Assembly (NCBI GenBank): GCA_903813345.2 | Contig: CAIIXF020000001.1 | Span: 26,773,915-26,837,914, forward strand | Length of the DNA: 64,000 bases | Direction of reading: 5' to 3' | Source of the DNA: Owenia fusiformis | Taxonomy: Eukaryota; Annelida; Polychaeta; Sabellida; Oweniidae | In this document: piece after piece, positions 34,501 through 49,800 of the stretch | How the letters are laid out: each line of letters opens with the position of its first letter | Position numbering within the stretch: position 1 is the stretch's first letter | Notes under the pieces: generated by a model | What the model was told of the DNA's origin: nothing | The model's input: only the letters and a program-made list of their open reading frames with translations | Databases searched by the model: none | Position numbers and translations under genes: made by a program

Positions 34501-37500
34501 GACCCAACATTGATGGAAATATAGATATTTTAGCTTCCAAGCCTTTACGATGATATTTAGTATTTGAGTTACCTGTATATAGTAATAAGAAATACAAAAA
34601 TAGCCTATGTGACATTCTGATTTTAACCTTCCCCTAAATATGTCAATCGTAGCATACGATTACTAAATAGACTAAAAATAAATAAATTGACATAAACAAA
34701 TTCATTTAATGATACTGGTAAAATTTTGTTTTACATAGCTGACCCCATGATAATTACACTAATTAACTTACCTTTCAGGAGTTGGGCTTCTATCTTTGAC
34801 ACTTCGGGGACTAGGAATCCTGGATTCTTCTTTAGGGGGACTAGTCTCTCCTCCAAAGGAAACTGCAAACCTGAGCTGTTTGGAAGGAGTCTTCTTGCTC
34901 CCTGGGGTAGCATGTTCAACAGTGTGAGGGGTGATCAATGTAGGCGTGGAAGCAGCTTTAGGAGTTGAGGTCGATGTTGAGGCCTCAGGTTCACTGAAGC
35001 CTATCCTACGTGGCACTCTAGGTGGGGCTAGGTCAGCATCCATACTAGCCACACCTTAATGAATTTAATGTCATTGTTACAAGTGGATCCATTACTTCAG
35101 AATTCAAACAATGATTGTATGACAATGAACTACAGATTTTTTAACATTTCAAAATGATGGGGTTTTCTAGTTTTGAAAAAAATTCAACACTTATTAATTT
35201 GAGCAATATCTGTAATTCAATTCTCACAAAGGATTAATAATCGCTGTTAAGTTACACATACTTGCAAATCTAGCTGATACTTTTACAGGATCCTTTTGAA
35301 GTGATGATGGTGACTTTCTTACAGACCTCCGTACTTTTAAGATAGACTGGGGGGTGGGCTGAGGTAGGAGCACCTTGGGGGAGTGGGAGGGGGTCTTCCG
35401 TTTGACTGGGGGTGTGCTCAACAGAGAAAGCACTTCCGCACTGAGGTAGTTAGACATTCTCCTAAAATAGCAAAATGATACTTTCAATTCTAAAAATAAA
35501 TTAGTCTTAATGCATTTGAATAGATTAGACATTCTATGATAGACACTGACGACCTTGACTTTTGTAATTATGGTAGGAAATTCAAATATTTGAGTGTTGA
35601 AAATAATTTGAGAATAATTCCAGTCATAAGTTATTTTCTTATTTTCAAATTTTCCTCAGGGCTTCAATCCAACTTTAAAATTTCAAATCAGACCTATTTT
35701 CTGCTTGAATACAAACTCATACCTTGGGGGTGTTGATGTGAATGTAGTTGATATGTGCGGATGCTTCATGGGGGACATTGGGAGTAGTGGCTCCACCTGG
35801 GAGGGGTCCTCCATCACCGACACTGACGGGTAAACAACCTCAGATGCACCACTAAAATATGGGAAAATTACACATTAGAGATAACAAAAATAATAAACAT
35901 AAGATTAGTTTCTGTTTATTTTGCTCAATTAGCTTGCTGGTTCACTATCACTTTTGAAATAATATGAATGCAAATTGAAATCAATGAGTACAATACTTCG
36001 GATTCCAATATCTTGCTGGTTCACTATCACTTTTGAAATAATATGAATGCAAATTGAAATCAAAGAGTACAATACTTCAGATTCCAATATCTTGCTGGTT
36101 CACTATCACTTTTGAAATAATATGAATGCAAATTGAAATTAATGAGTACAATACTTCGGATTCCAATATCTTGCTGGTTCACTATCACTTTTGAAATAAT
36201 ATGAATACAAATTGAAATCAAAGAGTACAATACTCCAGATTCCAATATCTTGCTGGTTCACTATCACTTTTGAAATAATATGAATGCAAATTGAAATCAA
36301 AGAGTACAATACTTCAGATTCCAATATCTTGCTGGTTCACTATCACTTTTGAAATAATATGAATGCAAATTGAAATCAAAGAGTACAATACTTCAGATTC
36401 CAATATCTTGCTGGTTCACTATCACTTTTGAAATAATATGAATGCAAATTGAAATCAAAGAGTACAATACTCCAGATTCCAATATCTTGCTGGTTCACTA
36501 TCACTTTTGAAATAATATGAATGCAAATTGAAATTAATGAGTACAATACTTCGGATTCCAATATCTTGCTGGTTCACTATCACTTTTGAAATAATATGAA
36601 TGCAAATTGAAATCAAAGAGTACAATACTCCAGATTCCAATATCTTGCTGGTTCACTATCACTTTTGAAATAATATGAATGCAAATTGAAATCAAAGAGT
36701 ACAATACTTCAGATTCCAATATCTTGCTGGTTCACTATCACTTTTGAAATAATATGAATGCAAATTGAAATCAAAGAGTACAATACTTCAGATTCCAATA
36801 TCTTGCTGGTTCACTATCACTTTTGAAATAATATGAATGCAAATTGAAATCAATGAGTACAATATTTCAGATTCCAATTTCATTTTGTTTTTTACTATCA
36901 CCTAATGATCATTATGGTACATAGCACAATTAAAATTGTTAGACTCTAACCTTCTCCTAGACTTGAGTTTAGGTGTGATTGGTGTACATGTAAATGGTTC
37001 CATTGATATAGCTGGCTGCTGTTGCTCATCTCTGGAACAAGCAAGGTTTCAGTTTATATAATTCAATATTGTGTTTCAAAAAGTGAAATAATTTTGTCTA
37101 AATTCAGAAAAGTGATGTTGATTGAAGTAACTTTTATTGAACAGTGGGGATGGGGTAGGGTTTCACTTAAGTGATGACACAAATTAAAGTTTAAGATATG
37201 ACATTTACAGAAATTCATTCCTTTAAGAGGAGTGCAAACTGTTCTTGCCATGTCTCATTCAAATAACCGAGCTGGTACATGTACATATATTTCTCAAGTA
37301 ATATCCAATCAATCACATACCTCTGTTCATCAACATCAATCTCCTCTTCATCTTGGACATCTTTGGCTTCGTTGACTTTCTCCAGAACTGCATTGATGAG
37401 GGTAGCATGTGAGACAATTGTGCCACGCTTGTTGTTCACTACGGTTGAGAGAGGCCTTGGTCTTACGACTGAAACACACAAATATGGCCATCAACACAGG

Positions 37501-37836
37501 CAAAGTCACTATCCAACCAATAAGAGATGACACACTGCACTGCCAAACTATTTCAATGTTCATACCATTCATGTTGAATTACCTATTAATTATTGAAGTG
37601 AGAGCAATAATAGCCTCTGAAAATCAAATACAGTGCATGGTCTAATACCGTACAGGTACTAAACTTGTGAAGTGTATTCATGATATACCTTCACGTCTCA
37701 TCAAGGTGGGCCGTTTCCTAATCAGCTCTGTCCCAAAGGTGAGTTTACGCTGAACTGTGGGGAGAACATTACTGTAACAACTAACTATCGCATTCCTAGC
37801 AGCAGCCCTCTCCCTTGCCGACACATCTGCCTCATT
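28509..37836 (-). CDS. AHCTF1: ELYS disordered C-terminal tail with AT-hooks
   Basis: Fourteen exons give about 1,300 residues, mostly Ser/Thr/Pro/acidic and without hydrophobic cores. After the helical RERAAARNAIV segment come many S/T-P sites (SPKHSPKQSPK, KTPPPPSPR), a 351-codon acidic exon (32701-33755), the tandem-repeat exon 30538-31473, and two AT-hooks: RGRGRPR at the end of that exon and PRRGRPPK, which spans the junction of exons 29154-29367 and 28509-28692. AT-hooks in ELYS bind AT-rich DNA and nucleosomes and are needed for chromatin seeding. The last residues are basic (KKKQPKLW). Confidence 0.88.
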
Positions 37837-40800
37837 CTGAAAATACAACACATGAGAAATAAAATGCATTGATTTAACATGCCAAACTTAAGGAGAGAAG
37901 TGTTTTGATTAGAGAATAACAATCAAATTTTTCAGACGTGGTCTCATATCCAACATTATAATTTTCCGAACTAACAAAGTTTGGTAGGGATATAGTGAAG
38001 ACCTCCATCTGTCTGTCAGTCCACTAGTCAGTCCATCTGTCCGTTCGGAAGATAACTCGAATACTAGTGGACGGATTTTCTTCATATTATTCATATTGGT
38101 GAATAGCTGTATACAATAACAAAAAAATTCCAAGATGGCCACCGCTTTAAAAATGGCTGGTTTCGTGAAAATCTTAAGTTTTTCTAAGATGAGGGAAAGC
38201 CCCAGAGTTTAAAGATGACAGACATAATTACCTCTCTTGCTTACCACCTTCGTTCATTCGAATTTTCATCGGCTAGTTATCAAATATTACACTTCGATGG
38301 GATGTTTTAATTGACATAGGCATATTCCGTACACCTTTCCTTATCTTGATGTGAAATGAGAAGCTATGATATTGGTTAACACGCCAGAAATGAACATAAT
38401 ATTATTCGAAGCGTATTTCGAAAATTTTGAAACCGCCATTGATGACGTCATTTGTTTGTCGACTTTTGACCAATCAGCGACGATGTCATCTCAATACAGA
38501 TTTACATTATAAGCGTATGTCATCTTTAAACCCTGGTGTTTCTCCCCCTCTGAGTTTTTCTTTTTAAACCAAAGTTATAAATATTATTGTTTCGAATTTT
38601 GGTAGTATATTCACAACATGTTCTATCTATTTCATATATATTCCGAGTTTTTCAACATGACCCCCAGGGGCCATGTATTAGGGGTTGGGAAAATGGGAAT
38701 TTGCTTTAATTTTGAGATCTTTCTAAAGTATAGCTTTATTGTACTCAAATGAAAGGCAATTAGAGTACATTGCAAATATTGTATTGGTTTTGTAATTTTG
38801 GCCAAGTAAAATTCAAAATGGCCACCTTATGTGAGATTTTGCAATAATTTTCTGACCCCTTTAAAGTATGGCTATATTATCAAATTGAAGGAAATTTAGG
38901 GTAGATCATTACTTTGGCATTGTCTTTCCGATTTGTGCCTCAGAAAATTCAAAATGGCTGCCAACAGGAATTTGCATTAATTTTGAGATATTTCTGAGTA
39001 TTGCTTTATTATACTCAAATGAAAGGCAATTTATAGTAGATTGCAAATACATGTATTGTATCGGTTTTGTAATTTGGGCCTCGTAAAATTCAAAATGGCT
39101 GCCACCTTATGAGGAATTTCGCAATAATTTTCTGATCTATTTTGATATTGTCTTTATTATTTGTGCCTTAAAAACTCTTAAAGATCTAATAGCAAAGGTT
39201 TTGCAAAAATAAATCAATGTAGTATAAAACAAATGTATGTATAATGAAGAAATAAATATATAATGAAAAAAATAGATATGTGTTACAGTATTATATTCTA
39301 TTATATTCACATTAAGTTTAGTTTATCAATATGCATATACTGTAACTGATCTTCATTAGAGATCTTAGGTCAAGGTCACAATGACATTATATCTTGTAAA
39401 CATAACTGAACTGAATGACTCATTAACCATTGGTCTTCTAGAAAGTACTGGAACTATAATCATTAAATCAAGATTGAATCATGTGACTTAAGATGTCCAA
39501 TCAGTGTTGATTTCCAGAAATTGTAACTTCTTGAAACATCTGGACTTTGCCTTTGCACTATATAATGAGAGAGCTGATTTGGGCTGTTAGCAGAATTTTA
39601 AAGTTGATCAAAAGGACATCTTCTTAGCAGAAAATTACAGACACCTACTTTGGGAACATTTATAACATTACAAACATACAACCTAAGGATTTTATATGGA
39701 CATATATTACAACACGCACTATATACGGATTATCATATACATTCGTGGATTATCATTAAACATTTGTGGATTATCATCAAACATTATTGGATACGAACAT
39801 TATAGGATTACAACAAACATTATTGGATTATTACAAACATTGGAGAACTATCAACGATTATTGAAACATTCCGTGATCTGGAACATTCTCAAGGATCGTC
39901 AACGACATTTATCGACATCAAGAATAAGCCGTATCATTGATTGGACATCACTTAAGTATTAAACCTCCTTTATATTATTGTTATATTATTTAGTTTTCAA
40001 AATATAAATATATTGTTATCATATTTTAATTGCTGTTTTTACTTTCTGTTATTTTCGAACGTAACAGAAATTGGGGGCTCGTCCGGGAAACAACTATAAC
40101 AAGCTAAAATACAAATATTTTAAAATTCAAAATCTAAAACTTGCACATTTAATTTGTGAAGACAGCAATTAATCAAAAATGAGTTTTGAGGTTGAGACAT
40201 TTTTAGAAGCGCCCTCTTTGGAGGAGTTTGACAAGTTAAAGAAAACTGATCTTCTGGCACTGGCTAAACATGTTGGCTTGGCAGTTAAAACTTCCTACAG
40301 AAAAGGCACAATTAAAAACCTTTTAGTGCAATATTTGGTAGCAGAAGAAATTCTGCCTGAGGAAGCGTTAAAGCTTTCCATGGAGCCGGCCCAACATGTT
40401 GAGCCTGTTGATCCTATTAGGCTCAAAGAGCTTGAATTGAGAGAGAAAGAGTTAGAAATGCAAAATGAAAGAGAGAAAAGAGAAACAAGATTAAGAGAAC
40501 AAGAAATTCAAAAGGAAAAAGAAATTGAATTAAAACGACTTGAAATAGAAGCCAAATCCAAAACTGATGAACATGCTACTATGCATCAACATTTTGAAAA
40601 TAGGTTTGACGCTTCAAAATTTCTCAAATTTGTTCCTAAATTTCAAGAGAAAAATGTTGATAAATACTTTACACATTTTGAAAAGGTCGCTCAGAGCCTA
40701 GACTGGCCTAAATCTGCATGGCCAGTTATGCTCCAGAGTGTATTCATTGGTAAAGCAAGTGAAATATTTGCCTCTCTCTCAGGAGAAGTATGCTCTGATT

Positions 40801-43800
40801 ATGACCTAGTTAAAAATGCAATTCTTAAAGCTTATGAACTAGTGCCAGAAGCTTACAGACAAAAATTTAGAAATGCCCACAAACAGAGTGACCAAACCCA
40901 TGTTGAGTTTGCTCGAGAGCAAGAGCAGCTTTTTGACAGGTGGCTTGTCTCTAAAGATGTATCTGAAGAGTTTAAAAAGCTCAGAGAGCTTATGCTAATA
41001 GAACAATTTAAAAACTGTGTTCAGTATCACATTAGAACTTACTTAGATGAACACAAGGTAGAAACTTTAAGTCAAGCTGCCACCCTGTCTGATGATTATG
41101 CTCTTACTCATAAGGGTAGTTTTATCAAAGGTAATCCTAACTTTAGAGGTTATCAAGGTAACAAACCTTCATATGACTCTAAATCAAATCAGTCCTCATC
41201 ATCAAATACATCAAACAAAGCAAAAGACCAGTCTAATTCATCACAGAATTCTAGCTCAAAATCAGATCAATCAAATTCTTCAGGTCCAAAATCAAACGTC
41301 ACCTGTAACTATTGTAAAAAGCCTGGTCATCTTATTTCTGAATGCTATAGGATTAAGAATAGAAGAGAGATGTCTGGTTCTGCTCATTCAAATGGTTGTG
41401 TTACAGTTCCCATTTCAAGAAAGCCCATTGTTTGGGATTCATATACTCATACTGAGAAATCTACTCATAGTGATATTATGGAGGATTATAAGCCTTTCAT
41501 GTCGGAAGGATCTGTGTCACTGTCAAGTGATGATACCAATTCAAAGCCAGTTAAGATTCTTAGAGACACGGGTGCATCTCAGACCTTGTTGTTAGAAGGT
41601 GTCCTTCCTTTATCTGAGGAGTCATTCACAGGTACCCATATTTTGATGCAAGGCATTGAATTAGGTTTTACTAAAGTTCCCCTCCATCGTATTCATATCA
41701 CATCAGAGTTAGTCAAAGGGCCAGTTATTGTTGGTGTTAGGCCACAACTTCCTGTTGAAGGAGTCGCATTGCTTTTAGGCAATGATTTAGCTGGGGGTAA
41801 GGTATCGTTAGACCCCATTGTCTCAGATCAGCCTTGTTCTATTGAGGATTCTGTCCAAGAGGACTCTGATATATATCCTGCTTGTGCTGTTACTAGGGCT
41901 ATGGCTAAAAGGTTAGCTAATAGCGGGGATTCGTCTGTGGGAGATGACTTTGATAGTGGATTTTTAAGCTCCTTGTTTGATGATGAATGTCACTCACCAC
42001 TTGTTAAAGATGATCCTTATCCTATTTTAAAGACAAATTCTTCATTGAAACAGCCTTCTGTTCAAGCCAAGCAGTCATCTATTAAGGCAAATTCTTCATT
42101 GAAAAAGCCTATTGCCAGAGGGGATTCACCTTCTGAGCAGGATCACTATTTTAATGCGGTTTCGCCCGCTCTTGCTAGTCCTGATGAAGTTTCATCTTCT
42201 TCTGCTAGTGTTCATGAGGTTTCATCCCCTCCTTGTTCTGAGGTTTCATCCTCTATTTCTGATAGTGATTCTTTGAAAAATGATCCTCATTCTAAACACA
42301 TGTTAATTTATGAACAAGAGCATGATCCATCACTCATTGATCTTCATAAAAGATGTCTTACTATTGATGAAGCTGACAAGGTCCCTGTTTGTTTCTACAA
42401 AAAGGATGGCATATTAATGCGAAAGTGGAGACCTCCTGAAGCTTCCCCCGAAGACGATTGGGCAATTGTACATCAAATTGTTGTCCCAAAATCATATCAT
42501 AAGGAAATCTTGAGTCTAGCTCATGATTCTCCCATGGCAGGTCATTTAGGAGTAACTAAAACATACCATAAAATACTCAATCATTTCTATTGGCCCAAAT
42601 TAAAACAAGATGTCCAAGAGTATTGTAGGTCTTGTCATACATGTCAAATGGTAGGGAAACCTAATCAGAAAATTCCAACTGCTCCTTTACACCCTATACC
42701 TGCATTCGATGAACCATTTAGCAAGGTTCTTATTGACTGTGTTGGTCCATTACCAAAAACAAAATCTGGTAATCAATATTTACTCACTATTCTTTGTATG
42801 GCCACACGGTTTCCAGAAGCGATTCCACTTAGAAATATCAAAGCCAAAAACATAGTGAAATCACTCATCAAATTTTTCACCTTAGTTGGACTGCCAAAAG
42901 ATCTTCAGTCTGATCAGGGCTCAAATTTCATGTCAGGCTTATTCCAACAGGTAATGGATACCTTGGGTATCAAACAGTGTAAGTCAAGTGCCTATCACCC
43001 AGAGTCTCAAGGAGCTCTAGAGCGTTACCATCAGACGCTTAAGACCATGATTAGAGCTTTCTGTTTTGAATATGAGAAAGACTGGGATGAGGGCATACCA
43101 TTGCTTCTGTTTGCTACCAGAGAGGCTAAGCAAGAATCTTTAGGGTTCAGTCCATTTGAGCTGGTATTTGGTCATTCTGTGCGTGGTCCACTTAAATTGC
43201 TCAAAGAAAAGTGGCTTTCAGAAACTGAAAAGTTTAATTTGTTGAACTATGTCACTGGGTTTAAAGAGCGCCTATCAAAGGCTTGTGAAATAGCCAAAGA
43301 GAATTTGCTAAATAGCCAAGATAAAATGAAAACTTGGTATGACAGAAAAGTCAAAGAAAGATCATTCCAGCCTGGTGACAAAGTTCTTATATTACTGCCG
43401 CTTCAGACAAATCCGCTACAAGCAAAATTCTATGGTCCTTATGTAGTGGATTCCAAGGTCAATGACCTCAATTATATTGTCAAAACTCCAGATAGGCGCA
43501 AAGAAACACAATTGTGTCACATCAATATGATGAAAAGGTACTTTGAGCCAGACAAAGAGCATGGCTCAATTAAACCTGTGGTCACTTTGGCACCTGTCCT
43601 TATAACTGAAACTGATCTACAAGATTCAAATGATATCAATTGTACTGATTTAGACTATGAAGATATCAAAGGTTTGTCCAGGTTAAAGAACTCTGAAGTA
43701 TTATCAAATCTAGATCATAAATTGCATCATGTGACAAATGATCAAAAACAGCAAGTCACAGAATTAATTCATGAGTTCACTGATATCTTCTCTGATGTAC

Positions 43801-46800
43801 CGACTAAGACATCTATAGCTTATCATGATGTTGAAGTCCAAGATGTAAACCCTATTAAGCAACATGCTTATAGAGTAAATCCATCAAAATCTGAAGATTT
43901 GAGAGCTGAGGTCAATTATATGTTAGAAAATGACATAATTGAAAAGAGCAATAGCCCATGGAGTTCACCTGCTTTCATTGTACCAAAATCAAATGGTGGA
44001 CGTAGGCTAGTAGTTAATTATATCAAGGTGAATCGAGTAACAAAGACTGATTCTTATCCCATACCACGAATTGACGACTGTATTGACAAAATTGGAACTG
44101 CTAAATATGTCAGTAAATTTGATCTCCTCAAAGGATTCCTAGGGGTTCCATTAACTGAAAGAGCAAAACAGGTATCTGCCTTTGTTACTCCTGATGGTTT
44201 GTACCAATTTAAAGTTATGCCATTTGGTATGAAAAATGCACCTGCCACATTTCAAAGAATGATGAATGGCTTATTAGCAGATCTCAAAAACACTGGTGTA
44301 TACATCGATGATGTAATTGTCTATTCTAACACTTTTGATGAACACATGTGTTTGCTGCGTAAGTTGTTTGAAAGAATCTCTCTGGCCAATTTAACCATCA
44401 ATTTGGCTAAGAGTGAATTTTGTAAAGCCACAGTTGAATATCTGGGCCATGTGGTAGGTCAAGGACAGGTCAAACCAGTGAGTGCCAAAGTGGAATCAAT
44501 TACACAACTCCCAGCTCCTACTAACAAGAAAGAATTAATGAGAAGTCTTGGAATGGCTGGCTTTTATAGGAAGTTTTGTCCAAATTTCTCTTCAATTGCT
44601 CTTCCATTGACCAATTTACTTGGGAAAAACATCAAATATGTGTGGTCTGAGCAATGTCATACAGCCTTTGATAAAATCAAGGCCATACTAAGTGAAGAAC
44701 CAGTGCTTGTTGCACCTGATTTTAGCAAGCCATTCAAGATTCAAGTAGATGCTTCTGATGTAGGAATGGGAGCTGTTCTATTACAAGAAAGGGATGGTAT
44801 TGATCATCCAGTGTGTTATTATTCAAAGAAATTTGATAAACATCAGAAAAACTACTCCACCATAGAAAAGGAATGTCTAGCATTACTTCTGTCATTACAA
44901 CATTTTGAAGTATATGTTAGTGCACCAGTTCATGTGGTTACTGTATTTACTGATCACAATCCGCTGACATTCCTTCATAGAATGAAGAACAAGAATCGTA
45001 GATTGTTGAGGTGGAGTCTGTTATTGTCAGAGTACAATCTTGACATAAGACACATCAAAGGCAAGGATAATTTGATTGCTGACACTCTTTCAAGAGTGTA
45101 ATGTCTCTATTTTTAAGAGGTTATTCTATTTATACTGCATTTGCCTAAGGCTATGTGTTGATATAATAAAAAGATTGTACTTAGAGTGTGATTTGATAAT
45201 ATTATTGTATAATATGTTTTCGGGTTTTACTCAGTCTGTAACTTTATAAATATTATTGTATTTGACTATTGTAAACAAATGTTATGTAAGTCTCAACCTC
45301 ATCTTTAAAAAAATGTAACCCTCGCTACACCAGATATTATTGTAAAAGTTTTTCATTGTATTCAAAACTTTTCTTTTAAGGAGGGAGGTGTTACAGTATT
45401 ATATTCTATTATATTCACATTAAGTTTAGTTTATCAATATGCATATACTGTAACTGATCTTCATTAGAGATCTTAGGTCAAGGTCACAATGACATTATAT
45501 CTTGTAAACATAACTGAACTGAATGACTCATTAACCATTGGTCTTCTAGAAAGTACTGGAACTATAATCATTAAATCAAGATTGAATCATGTGACTTAAG
45601 ATGTCCAATCAGTGTTGATTTCCAGAAATTGTAACTTCTTGAAACATCTGGACTTTGCCTTTGCACTATATAATGAGAGAGCTGATTTGGGCTGTTAGCA
45701 GAATTTTAAAGTTGATCAAAAGGACATCTTCTTAGCAGAAAATTACAGACACCTACTTTGGGAACATTTATAACATTACAAACATACAACCTAAGGATTT
45801 TATATGGACATATATTACAACACGCACTATATACGGATTATCATATACATTCGTGGATTATCATTAAACATTTGTGGATTATCATCAAACATTATTGGAT
45901 ACGAACATTATAGGATTACAACAAACATTATTGGATTATTACAAACATTGGAGAACTATCAACGATTATTGAAACATTCCGTGATCTGGAACATTCTCAA
46001 GGATCGTCAACGACATTTATCGACATCAAGAATAAGCCGTATCATTGATTGGACATCACTTAAGTATTAAACCTCCTTTATATTATTGTTATATTATTTA
46101 GTTTTCAAAATATAAATATATTGTTATCATATTTTAATTGCTGTTTTTACTTTCTGTTATTTTCGAACGTAACATATGTTTTTGTAATATTGGTATAAAC
46201 TTAAGATTAAAAGGTGTCACTATCTCCTTCATTTTTCTGATATTTCAACCTCGTCTTGCGAGGCCATTTTGATTTGAAACATCTTGAATTTGGTGTCAAA
46301 ATAAAGCTGGTCACGCCCACTTTCAGAGTTATCAATGAATCATTTACTACGACTACTATATTCATTTAGGACGCGTGTAAAGTTAACCAATCAGAAAGAC
46401 AATTGTTCCATATATGGCAGTTCATTAACATATTCAGTGTTTACTACTGCTTTTCGCGTCATGACAACACGAGTAGTAACCAATCAAGATGCCGTATTTT
46501 ATCACATGAGTTCAGAGTGACACGCACGCGACATGTTGTCTGAGGTGATCGCGATGTTGAACAATTTCTTCTCGGAATTTGTCCAGAGAAATCAGCGATT
46601 CTAAATTAAGGTAGGATCTGCCATTTTTTCCAGTACAAGTTATAACTTATCTCTATCGAATCCTAAAGTTTTGGAAGAAGATATGAAGCGTAGGTTTAAA
46701 AACGAAGCGATTAATTTGACGATCTGATTTTGCAATTTGCAATGGCCAATTTACTGCAAGTCCAGTGCATGTATTTGACAAGAGATAGCGCCAAGTCTTG

Positions 46801-49800
46801 TATCTAAATGCTTGTGAAGCCACTCAAAAACAAGATCCATATTTTCTAAATTTGATAACTTTGCAGAAAACCTGTTTTCATAATCTGTTTTCCGCGTCTA
46901 GATTCAAACTGAGTATGATAATAGGATCGCTGGAATCTTCAGTCAATGGCAACGGGTCTTCATTCCAGAACTCACATTTTTAGTTGATTCTCCGTCATAG
47001 TTCTTGTCTAAAGTCCCCATATCTGCTCTCTTACTGCCATACTTGCACACATTTCCCCTCCTTAAATTGTCTTCATTCAAATTACACCCTTTCGCCGATT
47101 TATATAGCCATTTCCCAGAACCCGGGAATCAGAATCGCTGATGTTTGCCATATTGAACATATTATATGTACTGTAATATCTGTACATTGCCTGCTACGCA
47201 TAATGGTCACGTGACTAGCGCGATACAGGAAAAATGGGGAATTTCGAAACAACAATTTTTGGGCACTTTTATTGCAAATTTCAGGTATTTATAAAGTGTT
47301 TGTGGTATAAAATATAATCCACAGACATAAATGAACATCCAAACTACATATTTCATTAAGTTTTGGAGCCTTTTTTTCTCTTAAATTAACATCTTTAAAT
47401 GGTCACCCAAATGCTTTTTTAAAATTGGTAGAAATTCTGATATATCTCTAATGTTTCCAATATTTTTATTTTTTTGTGAGAAATACAGATTCTATGTTAT
47501 AGTGTTCGTTGGGATTTGCTACTCCGTGGAGTTGCAGTTTTCTGGTTTTAATTTCTGAGAGTTTCAAATAAGGTTATCTATAAAATAATATTTGAAATTT
47601 TTTTCAACTTGGCAGCAACTACTCAAACCAAATACAAGTAACAATTTCTAGCTAAGTATAAAGCAATAAAAATGTCATTATGGTAAACATGTTCTTTAAA
47701 GATACATCCTTTCTCAAAATAATGTACTTAGATATGTCAGATATGTAGGACAAAATGGCCAAAATAAGACTGAATCGTAAAGGTCTTATGAACATAGTTG
47801 GATTACCATGAGAAAATTCACTTCACCATAATTCAAAGAAATCCTTATTTATATTACTATATTGAAACATTGCAGTCACATTTCAGTCAAATGGTGCTTT
47901 AATGTATCGTATATTGTAAAAACATATAAAAAATGTTGGACAGAATACATCTTTAAGTTCAAAATATCAATTCACAATATAAAGTCTGTCAGCAAATTAT
48001 GTGTTATATAATCAAATCACATATAACAAGCAGTGTAGCGGGGGGACATTCCAAAACTACACCTTCAACACCTTTCTAACATGCTAAGGTAAGGCTATAT
48101 TATATTCTTGCATTAGTAGCGTGTTTTGGTGGATATTTATTTGTTTTCTTAAAAACTTATCAAAGATTTGCCCGATGACCTTGATGTTTGACTCCAAAAA
48201 TGATTTGAAAAATCTTTCAAAGGACACTGAAGGTCAATGAGAGGTCAGATCTGAAACCTGAGGTCAGATATGGTCTTTTGGATATTTGTAAATGACTAAA
48301 ATATCTGGACTATTGAAGGAATCTGAGACATACCTGGACTTTGGAGAGGAAATCACAATTTAATTCATTGCAAGAAACAGCCAAGTATAAGGCCAAACGT
48401 TTAGAAACTTAAAATAAATTTGTTTTGACCCTTGAAGTTGACATATGACCTATATACAATATACTTCTCTGGCAAGTCCTAAGAATGCTTCCTAGTAATA
48501 TAAAAGTTTTAGGAGAACGATGAATGCATCAATACCATATCCATACGTTTCTAAAACGTGTATTCTGTATTAGGTCAAACCTGACAAAAGTATTATTAGT
48601 AATTTCATCCTTATATCAAAACATGATTTCAATACGTAACTTATTCACATATTTATACTTATGAACATATATGTACATATTAGTACAAGTAGAATTAAAA
48701 TTTATGTTGAAAATTCTCAAATTCTCTTATTATGTCTAATTATGATTTCAGACAGTGAGAATGCCTCATGACATGACACAGTCTCATGACTCACAATGAT
48801 TCGTGAGTATCACAATTAATTTCCTCCGATGACAATTCCAGTGAAAGAAGCTCAATTCGGGCCTATTTGACAAGGGCATCAATCACAGTCTGCACCATCC
48901 AGCTTGATAGGTATGTAGAATAGAGTATATTTTGTCGCATAAGACTAAGGATGTTAACAATATGTAGTTATCCTAACAACTTAAGTGATGAAAGGAGAGG
49001 CAATCAAAATTCAGTGGTTGTCACCAAAGAATATTCCAAGTTGTAAAACTTTTAAGACTGGAGTTATCATATAACTGGAAGTAATGGCATAATTAAGATC
49101 CAATAGAATCCAATATGGCCACCCCAAAAGATCTGATCTCGATCATAAGACATCTGTACATATTTTAAGAATATTAATCAAGTAGTTAAAGTAAACTTTA
49201 TCAACAAGAAGAAAGAACAAATATTGAATAAAGTGTCTACTAGAGTTCAAGACGACTCCCCAACTGTTTACTATCTAATCGTAATGTCATCTTTAAAAAA
49301 GTAAATAAGCTAGACAGACAAGTCAAGTATACTGTATATCAAATATTGATACCTATAATATTAGGTGAAAGTCATTCAACAAGGTCATGCAAAAACCTCT
49401 CATTTATTACTTTTCTATGCTTCTCAATGAAACTTTCACATAATATAGGGAAAATATTTATCTAATGAGACCTAAAATAAGTTAATGTTTTATGATTGGT
49501 CAAAATATAGCAGCAACATCATTTGGTCATGTGGGGCAATATGAAATGGTATCCTGGAAGCTTTTAAATATAAAATGTGTTTTATAAAAGTGTGTAGATT
49601 AGAGCAACTAATAAATACATGAACCTGAATTTACCATATACGAGGGGTGATCAATAAGTAATGGACGCTTTTTTACACAGATGCTTTTTATAGACCAATC
49701 CCTTCCATTTTCTCACCAGTGATACATCATTCAATTATCTATCAACTCTGAAGATTTGAAGACAAAATATATAAAACATGTTGATATATCCTTATTTCCG

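Larger units (their letters stand above)
39281..46174 (+). mobile_element. Complete LTR retrotransposon, Gmr1-type Ty3/Gypsy (6,894 bp)
   Basis: Two 786-bp LTRs (TGTTACAG...GTAACA) enclose one long gag-pol frame, with TATG duplicated on both sides (39277-39280, 46175-46178). No difference between the LTRs was seen by eye, and the frame is unbroken, so the insertion is recent and the copy may be autonomous. Integrase lies before reverse transcriptase, the order of the Gmr1 group described first from fish and other deuterostomes. No envelope gene. It is inserted in the 19-kb ELYS intron, antisense to that gene. Confidence 0.95.

Noticed and set aside
36060-36719. Series of 61-codon minus-strand frames
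   Set aside because: Accidental open frames across the 79-bp satellite.
39696-39962. 88-codon frame, duplicated at 45804-46070
   Set aside because: Lies wholly inside both LTRs; composition reflects LTR near-repeats and no domain is visible.
41092-41595. 167-codon frame inside gag
   Set aside because: Out-of-frame shadow of the gag-pol frame.
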